NCBI GenBank assembly: GCA_045576295.1
Contig: JAZNGF010000021.1
Coordinates: 28,755-92,754 of the forward strand
Direction: 5' to 3'
Length of the DNA: 64,000 nucleotides
DNA from: CAVALG01 sp045576295
Lineage (GTDB): Bacteria > Bacillota > Clostridia > Oscillospirales > Acutalibacteraceae
This document shows, piece after piece, positions 17,759 to 25,917 of the stretch. Position 1 is the first letter of the stretch. Each line of letters begins with the position of its first letter. The notes beneath the pieces were generated by a model. It made no database searches, was not told the DNA's origin, and saw only the letters and a list, made by a program, of their open reading frames with translations. The position numbers and the translations under genes were made by a program.

Positions 17759-18777
17759 AATGTCACCTCATATTTTTTGTTTTCGAGAATTTCATCGAAT
17801 AATACTATCGCTAAAGCCGCTTCCACGCAGGGCAGCGCTCTTGGAACAATGCACGGGTCGTGCCGCCCGTTTATTTGAAGTTCGGCGTTTTGGTGTTTCG
17901 ATAGGCTAACGCTTTGCTGTGGCTTTGAAATTGAAGGCGTTGGCTTAAATGCAACGCGGAATTCTATTGGCATTCCACTGCTGATTCCGCCCAAAATTCC
18001 GCCGTGATTATTGGTTGCGGTTTTAATATTGCCATCTTCATCTACAAAGAATTCGTCGTTATTTTCTGATCCCTTCATTTCGGCGGCGGCAAAGCCTGCG
18101 CCAAATTCAATTCCCTTAACAGCGGGGATGCCGAACATCATTTGCGAAATTCGGTTTTCAAGCCCATCGAACATTGGCTCGCCTAAGCCCACAGGCACGC
18201 CTTCGGCGCGGCATTCGATTATTCCGCCAACCGAATCGCCATCGGCTCGCGCCTCATCAATAACCTTTAAAAGCTCTTCGTAACTGCCCGTTATTCCGCC
18301 AATGCTTTTAATTTCGGCCTTAACGGTAATTCCAAGCTTTTTAAGCTGTTGCAGGCAAATTCCTCCTGCAATGCATAAGGGGGCCGTAAGCCTGCCCGAA
18401 AAATGCCCGCCGCCGCGAACATCCTGGTGGCCGCCGTATTTCACGTTTGCAGTGAAATCTGCGTGCCCCGGGCGGGGCGAATCAACAATATTGCTGTAAT
18501 CTTTCGAACGCGTGTCGCCATTTTTTATCATAGCGCTAAGTGGAGCGCCGCAGGTTATTCCGTTCACAGCGCCCGATAAAATCACAGGAGCGTCGGCCTC
18601 TTTACGTGCGGTTGTGTGTGCGCCTTGGCCAGGGGCTCTTCTGGCCATGAACTCTAAAAGTTCGGCTTCGTTTATTTCTAACCCTGCGGGCAGCCCGTCA
18701 ACCGTAACGCCAATGGCTTCAGAGTGGGATTGCCCCCATACCGAAATTTTTATATTTTTTCCAAATGTGCTGCTCAT
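17755..18777 (-). CDS. aroC: Chorismate synthase
   Basis: A 340-residue FMN-dependent lyase that removes phosphate from EPSP to make chorismate, the last shikimate step. Signatures are 'VWGQSHSEAIGV', 'RPGHADF', 'GRLTAPLCIAGGI' and 'GGILGGISSGMPI' (His/FMN site). An upstream in-frame ATG at 18822 exists, but the family begins at 'STFGKNIKISVWG', and the ATG at 18777 forms an ATGA overlap with the aroA stop, so I use that start. The 3' end overlaps the pheA start in the same way. Confidence 0.95.
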   Translation of the reverse strand: MSSTFGKNIKISVWGQSHSEAIGVTVDGLPAGLEINEAELLEFMARRAPGQGAHTTARKEADAPVILSGAVNGITCGAPLSAMIKNGDTRSKDYSNIVDSPRPGHADFTANVKYGGHQDVRGGGHFSGRLTAPLCIAGGICLQQLKKLGITVKAEIKSIGGITGSYEELLKVIDEARADGDSVGGIIECRAEGVPVGLGEPMFDGLENRISQMMFGIPAVKGIEFGAGFAAAEMKGSENNDEFFVDEDGNIKTATNNHGGILGGISSGMPIEFRVAFKPTPSISKPQQSVSLSKHQNAELQINGRHDPCIVPRALPCVEAALAIVLFDEILENKKYEVTL

Positions 18778-20048
18778 AAATTTTCCTCCACCTGCCCGCC
18801 GAGTTTTGCGAAATCTTCCCAAAAATGGGGGTAGGATTTTTCTACTGCTTTAGCGCCTGTGATAGTAACAGGGTTTTCGCAAACAGTGGCCGCTATTGCG
18901 GCCGACATTGCTATTCTATGGTCGCCAAAGCTATCCACTGTGGCGCCGCCTGAAAGCGGCTTGCCGCCGTTTATTATAAGCCCGTCGGCTGTAATGCTTA
19001 TACCTACGCCAATTGAACTTAAAATTGAATGCACCGTTTCAAGCCTGTCGGATTCTTTAATTCTAAGCCTTTCGGCATTTTTAATAACACCCTTTTTGCA
19101 CAAAACGCTAAGCGCCACCGAAATTATAGGAACAAGGTCGGGGATATTAGCGGCATCAATTTCGATGTATTCGGTGATTTTGCCTGCTGGGTGAACCGTA
19201 ACGCTGTTCCCCCTTATTTCGGTTCGGCAATTTAGCCTTTGAAGAACATTTAAAATAGCCGAATCGCCCTGAAGTGATGCAAAATTAAGCCCCGTGCAGG
19301 TGAGCGCCGAATTTGAAATAGCGCCCGCAACCAGCCAAAACGCAGCGTTCGACCAATCGCCCTCAACTGCCATATCACCCGGTGTTTGGTAGCGCTTGCC
19401 GCCTAAAATCGTGTAGGATGTGCCTTCGTATTCATCGGTTATGCCGAACATACTTCTAACCTGTTCGGTTATTTTAATGTAGCCAATCGATTCAATTTTC
19501 CCCGTAAGGGTGAGTGTGCTGCCGCCTTCAAGCAGGGGAAGCGCGAATAAAAGCCCACTAATAAACTGCGATGAAACATCGGCCGCAATTTGGTAGCTTC
19601 CCGGTTTAAGCGCGCCCGAAACGTGAAGTGTGTCGTCACCGAGCTTTTCAATTAAAACGCCGTGCTTTTTAAGCTCGCCATCAAGCGGAGAGAGAGGGCG
19701 TTCACCAAGTCTTCCGTGCATTTTAATGGTGGTGTCGGCCCCGAGGGCTGCAATAACCGGCAACAAAAACCTAAGTGTTGAGCCGCTTTCGCCGCAATCG
19801 ATGAATGCCTTTTCGGGAACATTTTTAATGGGTTTAACGTTATATCCGCCTGGGAATGCCTCGATTTTGGCGCCAAGACCCGCAAGGCACTGTGCGGTGG
19901 CTTCAATATCTTTCGAAGTGGCTGGGCAATGTATCACAGTGGGTGCGCTCGACAGCGCCGCGCATATAAGCGCGCGGTGAGCCACCGATTTCGACGGTAT
20001 TGCCGCGATGCTGCCCGAAAGCATTTTAGGGTTTACATTCACCGTCAT
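18774..20048 (-). CDS. aroA: 3-phosphoshikimate 1-carboxyvinyltransferase (EPSP synthase)
   Basis: A 424-residue enzyme joining phosphoenolpyruvate to shikimate-3-phosphate. Visible motifs: 'IPSKSVAHRALICAAL' at the N-terminus with the substrate-binding Lys, 'CGESGSTLRFLLPV', 'RLGERPLSPL' and 'LRIKESDRLETVHSI'. The PEP-site loop reads 'GESGSTLRF', not the 'GNAGT' of class I (E. coli-like) enzymes, so it is of the more divergent kind seen in many Clostridia. ATGA overlaps link it to aroB upstream and aroC downstream. Confidence 0.95.
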   Translation of the reverse strand: MTVNVNPKMLSGSIAAIPSKSVAHRALICAALSSAPTVIHCPATSKDIEATAQCLAGLGAKIEAFPGGYNVKPIKNVPEKAFIDCGESGSTLRFLLPVIAALGADTTIKMHGRLGERPLSPLDGELKKHGVLIEKLGDDTLHVSGALKPGSYQIAADVSSQFISGLLFALPLLEGGSTLTLTGKIESIGYIKITEQVRSMFGITDEYEGTSYTILGGKRYQTPGDMAVEGDWSNAAFWLVAGAISNSALTCTGLNFASLQGDSAILNVLQRLNCRTEIRGNSVTVHPAGKITEYIEIDAANIPDLVPIISVALSVLCKKGVIKNAERLRIKESDRLETVHSILSSIGVGISITADGLIINGGKPLSGGATVDSFGDHRIAMSAAIAATVCENPVTITGAKAVEKSYPHFWEDFAKLGGQVEENL

Positions 20049-21100
20049 ATCATGCCCGCCTTTATAAATTCTTTTATATCCTCTATTCCGAATTTTATAA
20101 GTTTAGTGTCGCCAACCGAGTGGGGAACCACCAAATTTATAGTGCCGCCTGTTCGCTTTTTATCTGAAAGCATTATGGTGTAAAGCTCTTCGGCTGAAAA
20201 TTCGGTTTCTGTTGGGAGGCCTAAACGCTTTAAAACGCCAATTATTTCATCGCGTGCTTCACTGCTGCAAAGGCCGTTTTTGCAGGCGGCAGACGCTATG
20301 ATTGCCATGCCGATGCCAACGGCACTGCCGTGAGAAACCTTAAAGCCACTTAAAAGCTCAATCGCGTGGGCAGGGGTGTGCCCTAAATTCAGAAGTTGGC
20401 GGCGGCCCTTGTCGAACTCGTCGTCGTTCACTATGTCGCGCTTCATTTCAACCGAACGGGTTATAACATATTCGGTATCGAATTCGGTTCCATTGTTTTT
20501 TAAATGCTCAAAAAGCTCTGTATCGCCCAAGATGCCATATTTTATGGCTTCGGCGCAACCGTCGCGGAAAATTTCGGGCGGCAGGGTTTTAAGGGTTGAA
20601 TAATCGCAAACAACCAAACTCGGCTGATAAAATGCGCCAACCAGGTTTTTGCCCGCGTTAATATCAATTGCGGTTTTGCCCCCAACCGATGAATCAACCG
20701 CCGCCAAAAGGGTTGTTGGAACCTGAATAAACCCAATTCCCCTTAAATATGTTGCGGCGGCAAAGCCTGCCATATCGCCTGTAACACCGCCGCCGAGCGC
20801 TAACACAGCATCGCTTCGGGTTAGGTGGTTTTCGGCTAAAAATTCTAAAATGTTTATGTAGGTGTTAAAATTTTTCGAAGCCTCGCCGTTTTTGAAAACA
20901 AATTTAACCGTTTCAAATCCCGCATTTTCGAGCGAATTTACAGCGGTTTTCGAGTAAAGTTCATCAACAATATCATCGGTTATAACGGCAATTTTGCAGG
21001 GCTTTGAAACGTTTTTAACGTATTCGCCAAGGTTTTTAAGTATCCCATCGCCTATGATGATTTCATATTCTTTTGAAGCGTTAACCTTAACCCTTGTCAT
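20045..21100 (-). CDS. aroB: 3-dehydroquinate synthase
   Basis: A 351-residue NAD- and metal-dependent enzyme converting DAHP to 3-dehydroquinate. The NAD-binding block 'ALGGGVTGDMAGFAAATYLRG' region (about residues 92-112), 'QVPTTLLAAVDSSVGGKTAI', 'NLVGAFYQP' and the metal ligands in 'GHTPAHAIE' are all intact. Four-base overlaps with tyrA (upstream) and aroA (downstream) show a coupled operon. No 3-dehydroquinate dehydratase (aroD/aroQ) occurs in this operon or window, so that step must be encoded elsewhere. Confidence 0.95.
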   Translation of the reverse strand: MTRVKVNASKEYEIIIGDGILKNLGEYVKNVSKPCKIAVITDDIVDELYSKTAVNSLENAGFETVKFVFKNGEASKNFNTYINILEFLAENHLTRSDAVLALGGGVTGDMAGFAAATYLRGIGFIQVPTTLLAAVDSSVGGKTAIDINAGKNLVGAFYQPSLVVCDYSTLKTLPPEIFRDGCAEAIKYGILGDTELFEHLKNNGTEFDTEYVITRSVEMKRDIVNDDEFDKGRRQLLNLGHTPAHAIELLSGFKVSHGSAVGIGMAIIASAACKNGLCSSEARDEIIGVLKRLGLPTETEFSAEELYTIMLSDKKRTGGTINLVVPHSVGDTKLIKFGIEDIKEFIKAGMI

Positions 21101-21930
21101 CTGCCGTCAATCTCCTCTTTGCGTTTTCTTCCTTCGTCGAAAAGTTCTGTTAACTCCTGAATATTGCCCGCTTCAATAGCCTCTTTATATTTTGTTAGGC
21201 TGTTTATAATGTTGCTGATTTCTAAAAGCATATTTTCTTTATTTTCAATGCAAAGTTCGGCCCACATATTGGGGTTAAGCCAGGCAACGCGGGTTAAATC
21301 TTTATAACTTCCTGCAGAAAAGCCCTTGTGGCTTTCGGCGGTGGGGCTTTTAACGTATGCGTTTGAAACAACGTGCGCAAGCTGCGAAGTGAATGCAATC
21401 ATTTTGTCGTGTTCTTCGGCTGTTGAAACGGTTATTTTGCCAAAGTTCGCAGGGGATAATAACCCTTTAACGGTGTTAAGCAGTTCAATGTCATCGAGCC
21501 TGGGCGGAACTATAACCATTGGCGCGCCCGAAAACATATTTGAGCGCGAATGCTTAAAGCCCGAATTGTGGGTGCCCGCCATTGGGTGCCCGCCTATAAA
21601 GGTGAAGCCGTAGTTTTGGGCAACGGGAAACAGCTCGCGGCAAACTTCGGCCTTTGTTCCGCAGCAGTCGATAACAAATGCGTTTTTATTAATCTTATCA
21701 GCCGCCATTTTTACATATTCAATTGATGCTTTCGGGTAAAGCGCAACCAAAATAAGGTTGCACTGCCCAATGTTATCATCATTTAGTTCTTCATCAACAA
21801 CGCCCGACATAACCGCAAAATCGGTAACGGTTTTGTTAATGTCGAAAGCCAAAATGCGGTGCCCTGCCTTTTTATAGCAGCGCGCAAGCGAGCCTCCTAT
21901 AAGCCCTAAGCCAACAACTCCAACTGTCAC
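21097..21930 (-). CDS. tyrA: Prephenate dehydrogenase
   Basis: A 277-residue NAD-dependent enzyme converting prephenate to 4-hydroxyphenylpyruvate, the Tyr branch. A Rossmann motif 'GVVGLGLIGGSLAR' opens the protein, and the prephenate site 'GGHPMAGTHNSG' contains the catalytic His. No C-terminal ACT domain is present (typical TyrA of Bacillus is about 370 residues with ACT), so feedback control would have to come from elsewhere; the operon leader may supply it. The start is a GTG that directly abuts the aroF stop codon (TAAGTG). Confidence 0.92.
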   Translation of the reverse strand: MTVGVVGLGLIGGSLARCYKKAGHRILAFDINKTVTDFAVMSGVVDEELNDDNIGQCNLILVALYPKASIEYVKMAADKINKNAFVIDCCGTKAEVCRELFPVAQNYGFTFIGGHPMAGTHNSGFKHSRSNMFSGAPMVIVPPRLDDIELLNTVKGLLSPANFGKITVSTAEEHDKMIAFTSQLAHVVSNAYVKSPTAESHKGFSAGSYKDLTRVAWLNPNMWAELCIENKENMLLEISNIINSLTKYKEAIEAGNIQELTELFDEGRKRKEEIDGR

Positions 21931-22929
21931 TTAAATAACCTCCCGAACCTTTGCTACCTTTTCTGCCACATCTTTAAACTGGGCAGGGGTTAGCGACTGT
22001 GCGCCGTCGCACAAAGCGTGAATTGGGTCGTTATGAACTTCAATCATAAGTCCGTCGGCCTTGCAGGCTGCTGCTGCCAACGCCATAGGTTCAACAAGTT
22101 TTGAAATACCTGTTGCGTGGCTTGGGTCAACAATAACGGGTAAATGAGAAATATCGTGAAGCATTGGAACTGCCGCAAGGTCGAGCGTGTTCCTTGTGAA
22201 TGTTTCAAATGTGCGAACACCGCGCTCACATAAAATTATGTTGCCATTACCTTCCGACATAATGTATTCCGCGCTCATAAGAAGCTCTTTCATGGTGTTG
22301 GCAAGGCCGCGCTTTAAAAGAATTGGCTTGTTTGTTTTGCCAAGTTCCTTTAAAAGCTCAAAGTTTTGCATATTGCGCGCACCAACCTGAATAAGGTCAA
22401 CCTCTTCAAAAAGGGGCAGGTGGTTTGCGTTCATAATTTCGGTAACAATGGGCATACCGGTTTCTTTTTTAGCTTCAATTAAAAGTTCAAGCCCATCGGC
22501 CTTAAGGCCTTGGAAATCATATGGCGATGTGCGCGGTTTGAATGCGCCGCCGCGAAGAAGTGTTGCGCCTGCCGCCTTAACATCGCGTGCAACGCTTATA
22601 ATTTGTTCTTCCGATTCAATCGAGCAAGGGCCTGCAATAATTGCAAAGTTACCTCCGCCGATTTTAACTCCGCCAACGTCAACAATAGTGTCGTCGGGGT
22701 GGAATTTACGGTTGCACTGCTTAAAAGGCTCTGAAACCCTTTTAACCGAATGAACCATTTCAAGGCTTTCTAAAAGCTCGGTGTCGATCTTGCTTGTGTC
22801 GCCGACAAGGCCTAAAACGGTGTATTCCTGACCTTCGGAAAGGTGAACCTCAATTTGTTGCGATTTTAACCAGTTAATAAGGTGGTCGCGTTGGTCGGTT
22901 GTGGCGTTGTTTTTTAATACAGCAATCAT
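21931..22929 (-). CDS. aroF: 3-deoxy-7-phosphoheptulonate synthase (DAHP synthase, with N-terminal regulatory domain)
   Basis: First enzyme of the shikimate pathway, condensing PEP and erythrose-4-phosphate. The protein has about 332 residues: residues 1-70 form a small ferredoxin-like/ACT-type domain as in Thermotoga-type (I-beta) DAHP synthases, known to bind Tyr or Phe in characterised members; then the barrel with 'IAGPCSIES', 'LRGGAFKPRTSPYDFQG', 'LLKRGLANTMKEL' and 'VIVDPSHATG'. I use the ATG at 22929, which has GGAGGAAAC just upstream, not the in-frame codon at 22965 that lies inside the attenuator. It is the first structural gene after the leader peptide and attenuator. Confidence 0.95.
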   Translation of the reverse strand: MIAVLKNNATTDQRDHLINWLKSQQIEVHLSEGQEYTVLGLVGDTSKIDTELLESLEMVHSVKRVSEPFKQCNRKFHPDDTIVDVGGVKIGGGNFAIIAGPCSIESEEQIISVARDVKAAGATLLRGGAFKPRTSPYDFQGLKADGLELLIEAKKETGMPIVTEIMNANHLPLFEEVDLIQVGARNMQNFELLKELGKTNKPILLKRGLANTMKELLMSAEYIMSEGNGNIILCERGVRTFETFTRNTLDLAAVPMLHDISHLPVIVDPSHATGISKLVEPMALAAAACKADGLMIEVHNDPIHALCDGAQSLTPAQFKDVAEKVAKVREVI

Positions 22930-22949
22930 TTTAGTTTCCTCCAAATTAA

Positions 22950-22988
22950 AAAATAAAAACCGCACGGGATTCGAGTGATCCTGTGCGG
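22950..22988 (-). terminator. Attenuator terminator in the aro operon leader
   Basis: On the minus strand CCGCACAGGAT (22978-22988) pairs with ATCCCGTGCGG (22960-22970) with one mismatch, seven-base loop, then TTTTTATTTTT. It lies between the leader peptide and aroF, so it must be read through for the operon to be expressed. Its 5' arm can alternatively pair with leader bases 23034-23045. Confidence 0.88.
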
Positions 22989-23045
22989 CCTTAAATTCAG
23001 GTTATTATAGATACTAAAAACCTTTTATTTACAGCACGAATCACT
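22974..23045 (-). promoter_or_regulatory. Antiterminator pairing of the aro leader
   Basis: On the minus strand AGTGATTCGTGC (23034-23045, within codons 23-26 of the leader peptide) is complementary to GCACAGGATCACT (22974-22986) with one bulged A and one G-U pair, 12 pairs in all. The second segment is the 5' arm and loop of the terminator, so the two folds exclude each other. A ribosome stalled on the Tyr/Phe run would leave the first segment free; a ribosome at the stop codon would cover it. Pairings were found by eye; energies were not computed. Confidence 0.75.
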
Positions 23046-23111
23046 ATTACCTTTGTTTGTAAAGTAATAGTAAAAGAAATATGAAGCTGTAAACATACCA
23101 TTGGTTTTCAT
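23025..23111 (-). CDS. Tyr/Phe-rich leader peptide of the aro operon
   Basis: A 28-codon reading frame, ATG at 23111 to TAA at 23025, starting about 26 bases after the predicted transcription start. Residues 11-17 are seven aromatic residues in a row, YFFYYYF (codons at 23061-23081), in an operon that makes exactly Phe and Tyr. The Shine-Dalgarno match is weak (GTGGG, about ten bases before ATG). The frame itself overlaps two stems: TTTACAGC/GCTGTAAA (23086-23093 with 23028-23035) and CTATTAC/GTAATAG (23064-23070 with 23044-23050). The peptide has no expected function beyond sensing Tyr-tRNA and Phe-tRNA supply. Confidence 0.82.
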   Translation of the reverse strand: MKTNGMFTASYFFYYYFTNKGNSDSCCK

Positions 23112-23143
23112 AAATTAGTACCCACTTCAAAATTGATAGTAAA

Positions 23144-23172
23144 ATTATATCACCGTAAGAATTATTTGTCAA
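23144..23172 (-). promoter_or_regulatory. Consensus sigma-A promoter of the aro operon
   Basis: Minus strand: TTGACA (23167-23172), exactly 17 bases, TATAAT (23144-23149). Both boxes are perfect consensus, fitting an operon controlled mainly after initiation by attenuation. Confidence 0.9.
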
Positions 23173-23178
23173 CAAAAA

Positions 23179-25902
23179 TTATTCTTTTCCGCAGCAGCGC
23201 TTGTATTTTAAGCCACTGCCACAGGGGCACAGGGCGTTTTTGCTAACGGTGCCCTTGCCGCGAACGGTTTTTGCGCCTTCGCCTGTGCCTGTTTCTTCGG
23301 CAACCTTTTCGCGTTTGATTTCTTCGTTTTTGCGAACGCGAACGCTCATAATCATTCTTGCGGTTTCTTCGCGGATTGATTCGGTCATTGCGTTAAAGCG
23401 GTCGCACCCTTGGTTGCGGTATTCCCTAACAGGGTCGTGCTGGCCGTAGGCAACAAGGCCGATTCCCTTGCGCATTTCGTCCATCGCGTCGATATGGTCC
23501 ATCCAGTGCGAGTCAACCGTTTTAAGCAGAACAACGCGCTCAATTTCGCGCATAAGTTCTTCGCCGTATTCTTCTTCGCGCGCGGCGTAAATTTCATCAA
23601 CGCGCGCCTTTAGGCTTTCGGCAACCTCCTCGCGTGAGGTGCTTTCAAGCTCTTTAACTGTAAAGCGCAGGTCGTCATCACGTGTAACCCAACCCTTTAA
23701 ATAGCTACGCAGTCCATCAAGGTTCCAATCGTCGTGAACGGCGGTGTCGCCAAGGTATCTTGTGCAGGCGTCGTCAATGCAATCGTAAACCATATTAAGA
23801 ACCGATGCTTTAATGTCTTTACCGTCGAGCACGTCGTTACGTTGCTTGTAAATAAGCTCGCGTTGGTTGTTCATAACGTCGTCGTATTCAAGAACGCTTT
23901 TGCGTATTGCAAAGTTGCGCGCTTCAATCTTTTGTTGTGCGTTTTCAATAGATTTTGCCAAAATGCTAATCTCAAGCGGCATATTTTCATCAACCTTAAG
24001 AGCGCCCATCATATTATAAATGCGCTCGCCGCCAAACAGCCTCATAAGGTCGTCTTCAAGTGAAATATAGAACTTGGTTTCGCCCGGGTCGCCCTGCCTT
24101 CCTGCACGGCCCCTTAACTGGTTATCTATTCGGCGTGATTCGTGCCTTTCGGTGCCTATAATGTAAAGGCCGCCTGCCGCCCTAACCTGCTCGGCTTCGG
24201 GGCGGATTTGCTCTTTGAATTTTTCGTTTGCTTCGGTAAATTCGGCGCGTGCTTTTAAAATATCTTCGTTATCGGTTTCAGAAAAACCTGTTGCTTCGTT
24301 AATAAGCTCTTCGGTGTACCCCATTTTGCGAAGCTCGGCTTTTGCAAGATATTCCGAGTTACCGCCAAGCATAATATCGGTTCCGCGGCCTGCCATGTTG
24401 GTGGCAATTGTAACGGCATCGAGTTTACCTGCCTGGGCTATAATTTCGGCTTCCTTTTCGTGGAACTTGGCGTTAAGAACGTTATGCTTAATTCCGCGCT
24501 TTCTAAGAAGTGTGCTTAAAAATTCGCTGGTTTCAATGGTTATTGTGCCAACAAGTATGGGCTGGTGAGCCGCGTGGTGCGCCTCAATATCGTTAATAAC
24601 TGCCTCAAATTTGGCTTTAAGGGTTTTATAAACAACATCGGTTTCATCGCGCCTTATAAGCGGGCGGTTGGTGGGGATTTCAATAACATCAAGCTTGTAA
24701 ATTTCCCTGAATTCCATTTCTTCGGTCATTGCGGTTCCGGTCATACCCGAAATTTTGTTGTAAAGCCTGAAGAAGTTCTGGAATGTAATGGTTGCAAGGG
24801 TTTTTGATTCGTGCGCAATTTTAATCTTTTCCTTGGCTTCAATAGCCTGGTGAAGGCCTTCGTTGTAACGGCGGCCTATCATAAGGCGGCCTGTGAATTC
24901 ATCAACAATGATAACCTCGTTGTCTTTAACCACATAGTCAACATCGCGCTTCATAATGCCGTGCGCCTTAATTGCTTGCTGAACGTGGTGCGCGATTTGA
25001 AGGTTTTCAGGGTCGTTAATATTATCAATCCCAAAGAAGCCCTGAACCTTTTCAACACCGCTTGGTGTGAGTGTGCAGGTTTTGGCCTTTTCATCAACAA
25101 CATAGTCACCGTCGAATTCCTGCTGTTCATCGGTTAACTTATTGTTAACTTCGGTAACAACAGATTTTTTAAGCCTTCTTGCAATCTGGTCGGCGCGGTC
25201 ATAAAGTTCGTTTGCCTTTTCGCCGCGGCCCGAAATAATAAGCGGGGTTCTCGCTTCGTCGATAAGAATTGAGTCAACCTCGTCGATTATAGCAAAGCTG
25301 TGCCCGCGCTGAACGCGGCCGGTGCTTTCAACAACCATGTTATCGCGAAGATAGTCGAACCCTAATTCGTTGTTGGTGCAGTAGGTAATATCGGCGTTGT
25401 ATGATTCGCGCTTTTCTTCGGGTTGCATTCCGGGAACTATAAGCCCAACCGTGAGCCCCAAGAACTTATAAACCTTGCCCATCCATTCGCTGTCGCGGCG
25501 GGCGAGGTAATCGTTAACCGTTACAATGTGAACGCCGTTGCCTGCAAGGGCGTTAAGGTAGGCGGGCAGTGTTGCCACAAGGGTTTTACCTTCACCTGTT
25601 TTCATTTCGGCAATGCGGCCTTGGTGCAAAACTATACCGCCCAAAATCTGAACGGGGAAGTGCTTCATCCCAAGCACGCGCCAAGCGGCTTCGCGGCAGG
25701 TGGCGAATGCTTCGGGCAAAATATCATCAAGGGTTTCGCCGCCGTTTAACCTTTCTTTAAGTGCGGGTGTCATTGATTTGAGCTCTGCATCGCTCATTTT
25801 AGAAAATTTTTCATCAAGGCTTAAAACCTTTTGCTGCAAAGGGGTTATTCTTTTTATTTCTTTTTCGCTGTAGTTGCCGAAAAGTTTTGTTAAAAATCCC
25901 AT
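23179..25902 (-). CDS. secA: Preprotein translocase ATPase SecA
   Basis: A 907-residue motor that drives unfolded proteins through SecYEG. NBD1 has Walker A 'AEMKTGEGKTLVATL' and DEAD-type 'DEVDSILIDEARTPLI'; NBD2 has 'VTIATNMAGRGTDI' and 'QLRGRAGRQGDPG'; the preprotein cross-linking and helical scaffold regions follow; the C-terminus is the zinc-binding SEC-C tail 'CPCGSGLKYKRCCGK'. Length is as expected for full-length SecA. RBS AAAGGAG precedes the ATG. The YibE/F gene ends 15 bases upstream on the same strand, so the two may share a transcript. No clear terminator separates secA from the aro promoter. Confidence 0.97.
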   Translation of the reverse strand: MGFLTKLFGNYSEKEIKRITPLQQKVLSLDEKFSKMSDAELKSMTPALKERLNGGETLDDILPEAFATCREAAWRVLGMKHFPVQILGGIVLHQGRIAEMKTGEGKTLVATLPAYLNALAGNGVHIVTVNDYLARRDSEWMGKVYKFLGLTVGLIVPGMQPEEKRESYNADITYCTNNELGFDYLRDNMVVESTGRVQRGHSFAIIDEVDSILIDEARTPLIISGRGEKANELYDRADQIARRLKKSVVTEVNNKLTDEQQEFDGDYVVDEKAKTCTLTPSGVEKVQGFFGIDNINDPENLQIAHHVQQAIKAHGIMKRDVDYVVKDNEVIIVDEFTGRLMIGRRYNEGLHQAIEAKEKIKIAHESKTLATITFQNFFRLYNKISGMTGTAMTEEMEFREIYKLDVIEIPTNRPLIRRDETDVVYKTLKAKFEAVINDIEAHHAAHQPILVGTITIETSEFLSTLLRKRGIKHNVLNAKFHEKEAEIIAQAGKLDAVTIATNMAGRGTDIMLGGNSEYLAKAELRKMGYTEELINEATGFSETDNEDILKARAEFTEANEKFKEQIRPEAEQVRAAGGLYIIGTERHESRRIDNQLRGRAGRQGDPGETKFYISLEDDLMRLFGGERIYNMMGALKVDENMPLEISILAKSIENAQQKIEARNFAIRKSVLEYDDVMNNQRELIYKQRNDVLDGKDIKASVLNMVYDCIDDACTRYLGDTAVHDDWNLDGLRSYLKGWVTRDDDLRFTVKELESTSREEVAESLKARVDEIYAAREEEYGEELMREIERVVLLKTVDSHWMDHIDAMDEMRKGIGLVAYGQHDPVREYRNQGCDRFNAMTESIREETARMIMSVRVRKNEEIKREKVAEETGTGEGAKTVRGKGTVSKNALCPCGSGLKYKRCCGKE

Positions 25903-25917
25903 TCTAAATTGCTCCTT

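Noticed and set aside
23734..24063. Plus-strand frames of over 100 codons antisense to secA
   Set aside because: They are shadows of secA codon structure, have no RBS, and their products show no domain.
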